From: Methylobacterium sp. J-048 | GTDB lineage: Bacteria > Pseudomonadota > Alphaproteobacteria > Rhizobiales > Beijerinckiaceae | Length of the DNA: 54,414 nt | Direction of reading: 5' to 3' | NCBI RefSeq assembly: GCF_022829515.1 | Contig: NZ_JAKSYL010000088.1 | Location: 1-54,414 of the forward strand | Shown: positions 38,680 to 46,892 of the stretch, piece after piece | Position numbering within the stretch: position 1 is the stretch's first letter | How the letters are laid out: each line of letters opens with the position of its first letter | Made by a program: the position numbers and the translations under genes | Notes under the pieces: model-generated | What the model saw: only the letters and a program-made list of their open reading frames with translations | Database searches by the model: none | What the model was told of the DNA's origin: nothing

Positions 38680-39173
38680 GAAAGGGGTTCCGTCTCCGGC
38701 CGTTCGGCCACCGACGCGGTCTGGGCCGCGCGCCACGCCTCGAGCCGCTCCGCCAGGCCCGGATCCCCGAGCGCCAGCACCGCCGCGGCGAGCAGAGCCG
38801 CATTGACTGCCCCAGCCCGGCCGATCGCCAGGGTCCCCACCGGAATGCCGGCCGGCATCTGCACAATCGACAGCAGGCTGTCCTGGCCAGACAGGGCCTT
38901 GGATTCAACCGGCACGCCGAAGACCGGCAGGCGGGTCATCGCGGCGGCCATGCCGGGCAGATGCGCGGCGCCGCCGGCGCCCGCGATCACGACCTTGAAC
39001 CCGTCCGCGACCGCGCCCTTGGCGAAGGCCACGAGGCGGTCGGGGGTGCGGTGGGCCGAGACGATCCGGGCGTCGTACGGCACGCCGAGCGCGTCGAGCG
39101 TCTCGGCGGCGTGCCGCATGGTCGCCCAGTCGGACTGACTGCCCATGATGATCGCGACCGGAGGCGACGCCAT
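38676..39173 (-). CDS. purE: N5-carboxyaminoimidazole ribonucleotide mutase
   Basis: A 165-aa class I PurE that converts N5-CAIR to CAIR. The phosphate and active-site motifs are [12 protein letters not shown] (8-19), [11 protein letters not shown] (with the catalytic His), [12 protein letters not shown] and [22 protein letters not shown]. The longer frame upstream to 39224 is not conserved, so ATG at 39173 is chosen. It reads first in the purE-purK operon and lies 78 nt after the start side of the DUF465 gene's end. Confidence 0.96.
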   Translation of the reverse strand: MASPPVAIIMGSQSDWATMRHAAETLDALGVPYDARIVSAHRTPDRLVAFAKGAVADGFKVVIAGAGGAAHLPGMAAAMTRLPVFGVPVESKALSGQDSLLSIVQMPAGIPVGTLAIGRAGAVNAALLAAAVLALGDPGLAERLEAWRAAQTASVAERPETEPLS

Positions 39174-39251
39174 CGTTTGTCCCGGCAAAAGAGGGCGCTT
39201 ACAGGCGGGGCGGGCTGCCGGCAAGGCGCCGTGCCGGCCCGTCCACGGCCA

Positions 39252-39473
39252 TCAAGCGATGATGTCGGGGGTGAGGGCGTCCTCAATGTGGTAGATCCGG
39301 TCGCGCAGGGTCAGCTTGCGCTTCTTCAAGCGCTGGATCTGGAGCTGATCCCCGGCGACGCTGCGCTCCAGCGCCTCGATGGCGCCATCGAGCCCCCGAT
39401 GTTCCTCGCGCAGCCGATTCAGCTCGGCTTCGAGATCCGCCGGCTGCACGTTTTCGTTCGACTCGTCCGCCAT
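39252..39473 (-). CDS. DUF465 (YdcH-like) small protein
   Basis: A 73-aa coiled-coil protein. DLEAELNRLREEHRGLDGAI (about 13-32) and QIQRLKKRKLTLRDRIYHIE form the two helices of the DUF465/YdcH family. Function is unknown; the family is widespread in proteobacteria. ATG at 39473 is preferred over an upstream frame start at 39515 because homologues begin near here. It is divergent from a second DUF465 gene 173 nt away and upstream of purE on the same strand. Confidence 0.85.
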   Translation of the reverse strand: MADESNENVQPADLEAELNRLREEHRGLDGAIEALERSVAGDQLQIQRLKKRKLTLRDRIYHIEDALTPDIIA

Positions 39474-39646
39474 CGTCACCCGCGGGACCGAAGACCGTTC
39501 TGTGTCGAAGAGCATGCGTTACGCCCCGCCGCGGGACAAGCCGGCCTGGCAAGCATTCGTCAGGCTTGGCCGGAGAAAAGGCTTCGACAGGTGCGGCATC
39601 CTGTGCCAGTCTCCATGTGTCGGAACAATGACAGGAGATTCGACTC

Positions 39647-39829
39647 ATGTCGCTGCAGACGCATCTGAGCCAACTCGCCCGGAAGCACGAAGCCCTCGAG
39701 CGTGAGATTCATGAAGCGATCCACAGACCTTCGGCCAACGACCTCCACATCGCCGAACTGAAGCGACGGAAACTTCTCCTCAAGGACGAAATCAACAGGC
39801 TGCAGGCCGGCAACGACACGCTGCACTGA
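39647..39829 (+). CDS. DUF465 (YdcH-like) small protein, second copy
   Basis: A 60-aa protein of the same family as its divergent neighbour: LARKHEALEREIHEAI (10-25), HIAELKRRKLLLKDEI (34-49), then a short tail. An AGGAGA ribosome-binding site lies about 8 nt before the ATG. The two proteins share the LKRRKLxLxDxI core but differ elsewhere, so they are paralogues that may pair as coiled coils. No function can be assigned. Confidence 0.88.
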   Translation: MSLQTHLSQLARKHEALEREIHEAIHRPSANDLHIAELKRRKLLLKDEINRLQAGNDTLH

Positions 39830-39940
39830 GCCGGGTCTACCCCGTTCCAACCGCAACTCTCAAGAACGTGACGCGAGCCGTCGCATCGGTCTGCCCGGTG
39901 CGGCGGCTCGCTACGCATCCGGAGACGGAGCGCCGCTCGA

Positions 39941-40906
39941 TCAGGCCTGCGAAGCGAAACCCGCAGTCGCGCGCTGCAAATGGGCCGTTATCTCAGGCCC
40001 GCCGTGCCCCTCGGTCTCGACGATGTGGAGACGGCTTGCCGGCCAGGCCCGGGACAGGAGCCAAGCGATCCGGGCCGGGCTGCTGATATCGCGTCGGCCA
40101 TGGACGAGGACGCCCGGCACGTCGCGGATCCGGTGCATGCGCGCCAGGATCGCGTCGCCGCCGCGCAGAAAGCCGTCGTTCGACCAGTAATGCGTAACGA
40201 GCGTCGCGAACACGCGCGCCGCCTCGGGATCGGGGAAGCTGAGCGGCGCGAAGTCCGGACCCAGGGACACGTGCGTGTCCTCCCACGCGCACCAGGCGAG
40301 CGCCGCCTGCGCACGGTCGCCCGGCCTTCCTGTGGACAGCCGACGCGCATAGGCGTCCAGGATGCGCTCGCCGTCGCGGCGGCCCGACTCGGCGGCGAAA
40401 CGGTCCCACGCCTCCGGAAATATCGACCCGACCCCTTCGGTGATCCACGCCACCTCCTCGCGGCTGGTGGTCGTGACGGCGCCCAGCACCAACGCGGCCA
40501 CCGCCTCAGGGCAGGCTTGCGCGTAGGCGAGCGCCAAGGTCGTGCCCCAGGAAACACCCACGACAAGCCACCGCGACACGCCCAGATGCCGGCGGACGGC
40601 TTCGATGTCCGCGATCAGGGCCTCGGTGGTATTCTCGTGGAGCCGGTCCAGCGCATCGATGACGAGCGGCCTGCTGCGCCCGCAACCGCGCTGATCGATG
40701 CTGACGACCCTGTAACGGCTCAGGTCGAACAGGCGCCGATAGCCGTTCGAGCGCGGCGGCGCGCCCGGGCCGCCGTGCAGGAACAGAGCCGGCTTGCCAT
40801 GGGGATGGCCGGTGATCTCCCAGTGGATGGCGTGTCCGCCGGACAGATCCAGAAGCCCCGTCGCGAAGGGCTCGGGCACGGCTCGATTCGAAGATGGGCG
40901 CAACAC
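39941..40906 (-). CDS. pip: proline iminopeptidase-like alpha/beta hydrolase
   Basis: A 321-aa alpha/beta hydrolase of peptidase family S33. ALFLHGGPGAPP forms the oxyanion loop, SIDQRGCGRSRP follows, and the nucleophile elbow is GVSWGTTLALAYA (Ser in GVSWG). EVAWITEGVGSIFPEAWDRF fits the cap domain of proline iminopeptidases. The His is expected in VETEGHGG near the C-terminus. It removes N-terminal proline from small peptides by family knowledge. The start is GTG at 40906 with AGGA 7 nt upstream. It is divergent from the acyl-CoA synthetase gene. Confidence 0.88.
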   Translation of the reverse strand: MLRPSSNRAVPEPFATGLLDLSGGHAIHWEITGHPHGKPALFLHGGPGAPPRSNGYRRLFDLSRYRVVSIDQRGCGRSRPLVIDALDRLHENTTEALIADIEAVRRHLGVSRWLVVGVSWGTTLALAYAQACPEAVAALVLGAVTTTSREEVAWITEGVGSIFPEAWDRFAAESGRRDGERILDAYARRLSTGRPGDRAQAALAWCAWEDTHVSLGPDFAPLSFPDPEAARVFATLVTHYWSNDGFLRGGDAILARMHRIRDVPGVLVHGRRDISSPARIAWLLSRAWPASRLHIVETEGHGGPEITAHLQRATAGFASQA

Positions 40907-41003
40907 GGTATCCTAATCGGCCGCCTGCGCGCGCAAAAAAGCAGAATCAGCTAATCTCCGCGGGATGCCGCCGGAGAGCGGCCCCCGAGGACACACCGAG
41001 CCG

Positions 41004-42929
41004 ATGACCACCGCCAGCCTGCCGGGTCGCTATCCCGAGATTTACAACGCGGCGCGCCGCGACCCGGAGGCATTCTGGCGCGAGGCGGCCCGGGCCCTCG
41101 ACTGGTCGCATCCGCCGGAGCGCGTCTTCGCGCAGGAATCCGGCCCCTACGGCCGCTGGTTCCCGGACGGGACGCTCAACGCCTGCCACAACGCGGTGGA
41201 CCGCCATGCAGACGGGGCGCGGGCGGAGCAGGCGGCGATCCTGTACGATTCCCCCGTCACCGGGACGAAGCGCAGCATCAGCTACCGGGAGCTGCGCGAT
41301 TCGGTGGCGGCGCTCGCCGCGGTGCTGGCCGATCTCGGCGTCGGCAAGGGCGACCGGGTGATCCTGTACATGCCGATGGTGCCGGAGGCCCTGTTCGGCA
41401 TGCTGGCCTGCGCCCGGCTCGGGGCCGTGCACTCGGTGGTGTTCGGCGGCTTCGCGGCGAACGAGCTGGCGGTGCGGATCGAGGATGCCGCCCCGAAGGT
41501 GGTGCTGGCGGCCTCCTGCGGCCTCGAGCCGAACCGGGTGGTCGCCTACAAGCCGCTGCTGGACCTCGCGATCGCCACCTCCCGGCACAAGCCGGAGGCC
41601 TGCCTGATCCTGCAGCGGCCGCAATGCGCCGCGAGCCTGGTCGCGGGCCGCGACCACGACTGGGCCGAGGCCGTCGCGGCCGCCCGGGCGGCGGGCAAGC
41701 AGGCCGCCTGCGTGCCGATGGCCGCCACCGACCCGCTCTACGTCCTCTACACCTCCGGCACGACCGGCAAGCCGAAGGGCGTGGTCCGGGATACCGGCGG
41801 CTACCTCGTGGCCCTCGCCTGGTCGATGCCGAACCTCTACGGCGTCCAGCCCGGCGAGACCTATTTCTGCGCCTCCGATATCGGCTGGGTCGTCGGCCAT
41901 TCCTACATCGTCTATGCGCCGCTGCTGCACGGCTGCACCACGGTGCTGTACGAGGGCAAGCCGGTGGGCACGCCGGATGCCGGGGCGTTCTGGCGGGTGG
42001 TCGCCGAGCACGGCGTCGTCTGCCTATTCACGGCGCCGACGGCCCTGCGCGCCATCAAGAAGGAAGACCCGGCCGGGTCGCTGGTCGCCGATTACGATCT
42101 CTCTTCCTTCCGCAGCCTGTTCCTGGCCGGCGAGCGGGCCGACCCGGATTCGGTCGCCTGGGCCGAGCGCGTGCTGGATCGTCCGGTGATCGACCATTGG
42201 TGGCAGACCGAGACCGGCTGGCCGATCGCCGGCAATCCGCTGGGCCTCGGCCTCCTGCCGGTGAAGCACGGCAGCACCTGCGTGCCGATGCCGGGCTACG
42301 CGGTCGAGGTCCTGGACGAAGGCGGCAAGCCGGTCCCGCCCGGCACGATGGGCACCATCGCGATCCGCCTGCCCCTGCCGCCCGGCTGCCTGCCGACCCT
42401 GTGGGGCTCGGACGAGCGCATGCGGTCGAGCTACCTCGCCACCTTCCCGGGCTACTACGACACCTCGGATGCCGGGGTGATCGACGCCGACGGCTACATC
42501 ACCGTGCTGGGGCGGACCGACGACATCATCAACGTCGCGGGCCATCGCCTGTCCACCGGCGGCATGGAGGCGGTGCTGGCCGGCCACCCGGATGTCGCCG
42601 AATGCGCCGTCATCGGCATCCGCGACGCCCTCAAGGGCGAGGTGCCCTGCGGCTTCGTGGTGCTCAAGGCCCGGGTCGACCGCGCGCCAGAGGCGATCGA
42701 GCGCGAGCTGATCGCCAAGGTCCGCGACGAGATCGGCCCAGTGGCGGCGTTCAAGCTGGCGCTGACCGTGCCGCGGCTGCCGAAAACCCGCTCCGGCAAG
42801 ATCCTGCGCGCCACCATGAAGCGCATCGCCGACCACGAGCCCTGGACCATGCCGGCGACCATCGACGACGCCGCAGTGCTCGACGAGATCGACGCCAGCC
42901 TGAAGGGCAGGGGCATCGGCGCGGACTGA
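41004..42929 (+). CDS. prpE: propionyl-CoA synthetase-like acyl-CoA ligase
   Basis: A 641-aa AMP-forming ligase that activates propionate or another short acid to its CoA ester. Motifs in order: VLYTSGTTGKPKGVV (about 246-260), ASDIGWVVGHSYIVYAPL, DHWWQTETGWPI and YITVLGRTDDIINVAGHRLSTGGMEA-type hinge (RTDDIINVAGHRLSTG). The C-terminal SGKILRATMKRIAD holds the catalytic Lys that is the usual acylation target. It is closer to PrpE than to Acs, judged by the STGGMEA hinge. ATG at 41004 begins at the conserved region; an ATG 39 nt up is also open. Confidence 0.9.
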   Translation: MTTASLPGRYPEIYNAARRDPEAFWREAARALDWSHPPERVFAQESGPYGRWFPDGTLNACHNAVDRHADGARAEQAAILYDSPVTGTKRSISYRELRDSVAALAAVLADLGVGKGDRVILYMPMVPEALFGMLACARLGAVHSVVFGGFAANELAVRIEDAAPKVVLAASCGLEPNRVVAYKPLLDLAIATSRHKPEACLILQRPQCAASLVAGRDHDWAEAVAAARAAGKQAACVPMAATDPLYVLYTSGTTGKPKGVVRDTGGYLVALAWSMPNLYGVQPGETYFCASDIGWVVGHSYIVYAPLLHGCTTVLYEGKPVGTPDAGAFWRVVAEHGVVCLFTAPTALRAIKKEDPAGSLVADYDLSSFRSLFLAGERADPDSVAWAERVLDRPVIDHWWQTETGWPIAGNPLGLGLLPVKHGSTCVPMPGYAVEVLDEGGKPVPPGTMGTIAIRLPLPPGCLPTLWGSDERMRSSYLATFPGYYDTSDAGVIDADGYITVLGRTDDIINVAGHRLSTGGMEAVLAGHPDVAECAVIGIRDALKGEVPCGFVVLKARVDRAPEAIERELIAKVRDEIGPVAAFKLALTVPRLPKTRSGKILRATMKRIADHEPWTMPATIDDAAVLDEIDASLKGRGIGAD

Positions 42930-43276
42930 GTGCTGGGAATATGGGTTTCCAAAGGACTTGAAGCCCAGCCCTTTCAAGGTGTTTCCGGAAGTGCCGGAAC
43001 TCCGACCAGACCCGCTTTCCTTCCACATGTGGGGAGGGGTCAGGGGTGGTGCTGGAAGAGGTTCAGCGGTCCTTTCTGCACCACCCCCACCCCTGACCCC
43101 TCCCCACAAGGGGAAGGGGACCCGCGCCTCGTCCAGAGACGTGTGAGTCTGCTCGCTCGCCGCGCGAGGCGAGGGAATCCCCGCCCACCAGAGCGTTGGC
43201 ATAAGCCGGCGCCCTTGCAGAAAAGATCAGGAACCCGCCGCGCAGATCCGAGCCCGAGGCTGCGCTGCCGCACCGA
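42930..43276. other. gene-free stretch with a long inverted repeat
   Basis: About 350 bases between the PrpE-like gene and the flavoprotein gene, which converge. It holds the G-rich inverted repeat listed separately and, near 42943, a short sequence recalling the right end of the multi-hairpin repeat. No gene is supported. Confidence 0.5.
43029..43107. repeat. G-rich long inverted repeat
   Basis: The left arm (43029-43052) begins GTGGGGAGGGGTCAGGGG. The right arm (43078-43107) is its complement with a 6-nt insertion, separated by about 25 nt. Such arms occur between genes in many alphaproteobacteria. Lying between convergent genes, it could act as a bidirectional terminator, though T-runs are absent. 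Confidence 0.7.
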
Positions 43277-44605
43277 TCAGCCGCCGGTCTCGCGCAGCCA
43301 GTCCAGCATCCCGGCGGCGGCGGCCCGGCCGCCCGCGAAGGCGCCCTGGAGCAGGTAGCCGCCGGTCGGGGCTTCCCAGTCGAGCATCTCGCCGGCCAGG
43401 AACAGGCCCGGGTGGGCGCGCAGCATGGCGCGGCCGTCGAGGGCATCGAGCCGGACCCCGCCCGCGGTCGAGATCGCCCGCTCGATCGGGGCCGAACCGA
43501 TGAGGTCGAGGGGGGCGGCCTTGATCAGCCCGGCCAGCGCCTCGGGCTCGGCCGGGAGGTTTTTTTGGCCGGCCGCCTCGCGCAGGAGGCCGGCGGCCAC
43601 CGGTGAGAGCCCCGCGGCCTTGCGCAGGCGGGTCGCGGTCGAGTCACCCGGCCGCGCCCCAGACAGGCGGCGGCCCAAAGCCTCCCGGGTCAGGTCGGGG
43701 CGCAGGTCGACGCGGAGGCGGGCGCTTCCCCGGGCGGCGATCGCAGTGCGCAGGTGGCGCGACAGGGCGTAGACCGCCCCGCCCTCGATCCCGGCCTCGG
43801 TGATCACCGCCTCGCCCCGCACGACCGTGCCGTCGCAGGCGAGCGCCACCCGCTTGAGCGGTGCGCCGGCAAACCGCTCCCGGAACAGGTCGGACCACGC
43901 CACCGTAAAACCGGCATTGGCCGGTTCCAGGGGCGCGACCTCCACCCCGAGTTTTTGGAGGAGCGGCACCCAGCGCCCGTCCGAGCCGAGCCGCGGCCAG
44001 CTCGCTCCGCCCAGCGCCAGCAGGGTCGCCCGGGGCCGGATCTCGGTCGGGCCATCGGGCGTCTCGAAGCTCATCGTCAGGTGCAGCAATCCCGCCCCAG
44101 GGTCGGGATTGCTGCGTCCGGCGGACGACCGCCGCCCCGCAGTCGCGGGGGCGGATCGCGATGCAGCGCGATCCGAGGGCCCCCTCTCGGCGATCGCCGT
44201 CAGCCGGTGTCGGGTGCGGATCCGGACGCCGAGGCGGTCGAGCCGCGCCAGCCAGGCCCGCAGCAGCGGCGACGCCTTGAAGCTTGTCGGGAACACCCGC
44301 CCGCTCGACCCCACGAAGGTCGGCTCGCCGAGCTCCGCGCACCAGTCCCGCAGCGCCTCCGGGGGGAAAGCCGCGATGGCGCGGTCGAGGTGGCCGGCGG
44401 GATGGTAGCGGGCCAGAAAATCCGCGTGCGGCTCGCTGTGCGTGATGTTGAGGCCGCCGCGCCCGGCGATCAGCAGCTTGCGGCCCACCGACGGCATCCG
44501 GTCGTAGACCGTCACCGCGCGGCCGGCCTGCGCCAGCACCTCGGCCGCGGCCAGCCCGGCCGGGCCGCCGCCCACGATGGCGATGTCATGTGTGTCGTCC
44601 GGCAT
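43277..44605 (-). CDS. HI0933-family FAD flavoprotein (TIGR03862-like)
   Basis: A 442-aa flavoprotein. The FAD motif is IVGGGPAGLAAAEVLAQAG (10-28), then GRKLLIAGRGGLNITHSEP and GRVFPTSFKASPLLRAWL, which define the HI0933 family; the terminal FLAGEMLDWEAPTGGYLLQG closes the FAD site. The reaction is unknown. Residues about 143-175 are an Arg/Ser/Pro-rich insert with no family counterpart, encoded by three hairpins (see the repeat feature). The reading frame is kept across it. ATG at 44605 is used, preceded by a G-run. It converges with the PrpE-like gene. Confidence 0.9.
   Translation of the reverse strand: MPDDTHDIAIVGGGPAGLAAAEVLAQAGRAVTVYDRMPSVGRKLLIAGRGGLNITHSEPHADFLARYHPAGHLDRAIAAFPPEALRDWCAELGEPTFVGSSGRVFPTSFKASPLLRAWLARLDRLGVRIRTRHRLTAIAERGPSDRAASRSAPATAGRRSSAGRSNPDPGAGLLHLTMSFETPDGPTEIRPRATLLALGGASWPRLGSDGRWVPLLQKLGVEVAPLEPANAGFTVAWSDLFRERFAGAPLKRVALACDGTVVRGEAVITEAGIEGGAVYALSRHLRTAIAARGSARLRVDLRPDLTREALGRRLSGARPGDSTATRLRKAAGLSPVAAGLLREAAGQKNLPAEPEALAGLIKAAPLDLIGSAPIERAISTAGGVRLDALDGRAMLRAHPGLFLAGEMLDWEAPTGGYLLQGAFAGGRAAAAGMLDWLRETGG
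44083..44175. repeat. palindromic element inserted in-frame in a coding region
   Basis: Three adjacent inverted repeats: GCAGCAATCCCG/CGGGATTGCTGC (44083-44115), CCGCCCC/GGGGCGG (about 44132-44154) and CGGATCGCG/CGCGATCCG (44152-44175). Together they span about 93 bp inside the flavoprotein gene and add about 31 codons without a stop. Confidence 0.7.
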
Positions 44606-44878
44606 CCCCCTGGAGAGCGGCAGGCCGCCCTTGCCTGTCAAGACGGAAGGATCGGGGAGGGGGCGGGACAGAGAGCCGTGCGCTACGCGCCGTGCAGGTT
44701 CACCGGTGACGCGGTAGGAACCAAAACGCCCCACAGATAGGTTCTTCTCCGTTCTCCGCCTTGCGTAGATCGGCAACCTCCGCATTCGAGGATCGTCGGC
44801 GCACCCATCCTTCTCGCCGAGCTGTCCATTTCACACGGATGCGGGCGCCCGTGCAGCCGGTACCAGAGGTCAAGATAC

Positions 44879-46402
44879 GTGGGTTCTCCCATTGCCGTCA
44901 CCGGGATCGAGGCGCAACCTGCCCCCGCCGCCGCGCAAGCCCGCCTCAGCCCGGTCGAGATCCGCACGATCGTGTTCGGCCTGATGACCGCGATGCTGCT
45001 CGCGGCCCTCGACCAGACCATCGTGGCGACCGCGATGCCGACCATCGGGCTCGATCTCGGCGATGCCGCCAACCTGCCCTGGATCGTCACCGCCTATTTG
45101 CTGGCCTCCACGGCGGTGACGCCGCTCTACGGCAAGCTGTCCGATATCCACGGCCGGCGGATCATGCTGCTGATCGCCATCGCGACCTTCGTGCTCGGCT
45201 CGCTCGCCTGCGCGGTGGCCCCGACGATGGTAACCCTGGCACTCGCCCGAGGCCTCCAGGGCATCGGCGGCGGCGGGCTGATCGCCCTGTCGCAGACCAT
45301 CCTGGCCGACATCATGGCGCCCAAGGAGCGGGCGCGCTACCAGGTGGTGATCGCAGGCGTGTTCGTGGCGGCCTCGGTGGCGGGGCCCCTGCTCGGGGGC
45401 TTCTTCGCCCAGCACCTGCACTGGTCGCTGATCTTCTGGATCAACCTGCCGATCGGCTTCCTCGCCTTCGCGCTGACCAACGCCAAGCTGAAGCTGCTGC
45501 CGCGCAACGAGCGCCGCCACACGCTGGACTATCCCGGCGCCGTCCTGCTAGTGCTGAGCTCGACCACCCTGTTGCTGGCCCTGAGCTGGGGCGGCGTGCG
45601 CTACCCTTGGGGCTCGGCGCCGGTGCTCGGCCTGCTCGCCCTGGCGGCCGTGCTGGGCAGCGGGTTCGCGGCGCGGCTCGCCACTGCGGCCGAGCCGCTG
45701 ATCCCCACGGAGGTGCTGAAGGACCGGGTGGTCTACAGCGCCACCCTGTCCGCCTGCTTCGCGATGGGCACCTTCATCGGCCTGACCATCTACGTGCCGA
45801 TCTTCCTCGAGGGCGTGATCGGGCTCACCGCCAGCGAATCCGGCGTGGCCCTGGTGCCGCTGATGGTCGGCACCGTCACCGGGGCGACGCTGTCGGGCCG
45901 GTCGATGCTGCTGTTCCGGCACTACAAGCGCCTGCCGCTCGCCATGATGAGCCTCAGCATCGCCTGCTGCGCCGTCATCGCCCTGGAGGGCCGGGCGCTG
46001 CCGTTCTGGCTGATGGAGGTGCTGTTCGCCCTGCTCTCCATGGGGATCGGGACGATCCTGCCGCTCTCCACCATCGCGATCCAGAACGCGGTGGCGCCGC
46101 ACCAGCTCGGCATCGCCACCGCGGCGATGAACTTCTTCCGCTCGCTGGGCGGCGCCCTGATCGTGGCCGCCTTCGGGACGATCGTGCTCGGCGGCGCCAC
46201 CGGGACCGGGCACGACGTCGAGAGCCTGATCCGCGGCGGCGATCCGGCGCTCCTCGCCGTGACCTTCCGCTCGGTGTTCGCGGCCGCCTGCCTCGGCCTG
46301 GTGGCGGCCTTCGGGTTCCTCGCCTACATGGAAGAGCGCCCGCTCGGCGAGCGTCCCGCGGCGAGGCCCGGCGGCGCACCGGCCGCCGACACCCCGTCAT
46401 GA
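44879..46402 (+). CDS. MFS drug:H+ antiporter, DHA2 (EmrB/QacA) family
   Basis: A 507-aa transporter with 14 predicted TM helices. [19 protein letters not shown] near the N-terminus is the DHA2 signature, and [11 protein letters not shown] is the MFS motif A loop after helix 2. [20 protein letters not shown] and [18 protein letters not shown] carry motifs B and C of antiporters. It likely exports toxic compounds by proton exchange. The start is GTG with AGAGG about 9 nt upstream. The SMR gene begins 10 nt after its stop, so both efflux pumps form one operon. No adjacent regulator gene is visible. Confidence 0.93.
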   Translation: MGSPIAVTGIEAQPAPAAAQARLSPVEIRTIVFGLMTAMLLAALDQTIVATAMPTIGLDLGDAANLPWIVTAYLLASTAVTPLYGKLSDIHGRRIMLLIAIATFVLGSLACAVAPTMVTLALARGLQGIGGGGLIALSQTILADIMAPKERARYQVVIAGVFVAASVAGPLLGGFFAQHLHWSLIFWINLPIGFLAFALTNAKLKLLPRNERRHTLDYPGAVLLVLSSTTLLLALSWGGVRYPWGSAPVLGLLALAAVLGSGFAARLATAAEPLIPTEVLKDRVVYSATLSACFAMGTFIGLTIYVPIFLEGVIGLTASESGVALVPLMVGTVTGATLSGRSMLLFRHYKRLPLAMMSLSIACCAVIALEGRALPFWLMEVLFALLSMGIGTILPLSTIAIQNAVAPHQLGIATAAMNFFRSLGGALIVAAFGTIVLGGATGTGHDVESLIRGGDPALLAVTFRSVFAAACLGLVAAFGFLAYMEERPLGERPAARPGGAPAADTPS

Positions 46403-46412
46403 GGACCCGATC

Positions 46413-46733
46413 GTGGCTTGGCTGATCCTGCTCGCCGCCGGCCTGCTGGAGGTGGTCTGGGCCTACGCGATGAAGCGCTCGGCAGGGTTCACGGAGCTCG
46501 TCCCGAGCATCGTGACGGTCGCGGCCGCCCTCGGCAGCTTCGTCCTGCTGGCCTTCGCCATGCGCAGCCTGCCGCTCGGCACAGCCTACACGGTCTGGAC
46601 CGGCATCGGCGCGGTCGGCGCCTTCCTGCTCGGCATCCTGATGCTCGGCGAGAGCGCGAGCCCGCTGCGGATCGCGGCGGCGGTGCTGATCGTTTCGGGC
46701 CTCGTGCTGATGAAGCTGTCCGGGGACGCCTGA
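46413..46733 (+). CDS. sugE: SMR-family exporter, SugE/Gdx-like
   Basis: A 106-aa four-helix small multidrug resistance protein. The essential Glu is E13 in [17 protein letters not shown], and the W-A-x-x-x-K-x-S-x-GFT string is the pattern of the SugE/Gdx subtype rather than EmrE. Gdx proteins export guanidinium by proton exchange; others export quaternary ammonium compounds. The start is GTG with GAGGA about 8 nt upstream. Co-transcribed with the MFS pump 10 nt before it. No guanidine riboswitch was recognised upstream of the pair. Confidence 0.9.
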   Translation: MAWLILLAAGLLEVVWAYAMKRSAGFTELVPSIVTVAAALGSFVLLAFAMRSLPLGTAYTVWTGIGAVGAFLLGILMLGESASPLRIAAAVLIVSGLVLMKLSGDA

Positions 46734-46802
46734 GCCAGGTCCGCACCCGGCCGCCACGGCCGTGCCCTTGATTCGCCCGGTTCGCCCGCTTAACTCGCCC
46801 CT

Positions 46803-46884
46803 ATCGGCTGCGGGCCCCTCTGGCGGGCGCTGTTCAGCGCCCGTGATGTCGGAGCCGATGCTTTCCTTCCGGAATCGCATCAGG
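46803..46884 (+). promoter_or_regulatory. structured leader upstream of terC
   Basis: ATCGGCT (46803-46809) pairs with AGCCGAT (46853-46859), enclosing a perfect 8-bp hairpin CGGGCGCT-GTTC-AGCGCCCG (46824-46843). GATGC (46857-46861) can instead pair with GCATC (46877-46881), which abuts the AGG of the ribosome-binding region. The two pairings share bases and exclude each other. The hallmark bases of the yybP-ykoY manganese riboswitch are not seen, so this is an unassigned candidate switch. Confidence 0.45.
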
Positions 46885-46892
46885 TCCCGCAC

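Noticed and set aside
42943..42991. Possible sixth copy of the multi-hairpin repeat
   Set aside because: Only GGGTTTCCAAAGG and a loose CCCTTTC are shared; hairpin arms no longer match, so it may be chance or a remnant.
44708..44738. GGAAC followed by GGTT upstream of the MFS gene
   Set aside because: Spacing is longer than allowed and the -10 first base is wrong.
46741..46892. yybP-ykoY manganese riboswitch before terC
   Set aside because: The conserved loop sequences of that class are not present; only an unassigned structured leader is reported.
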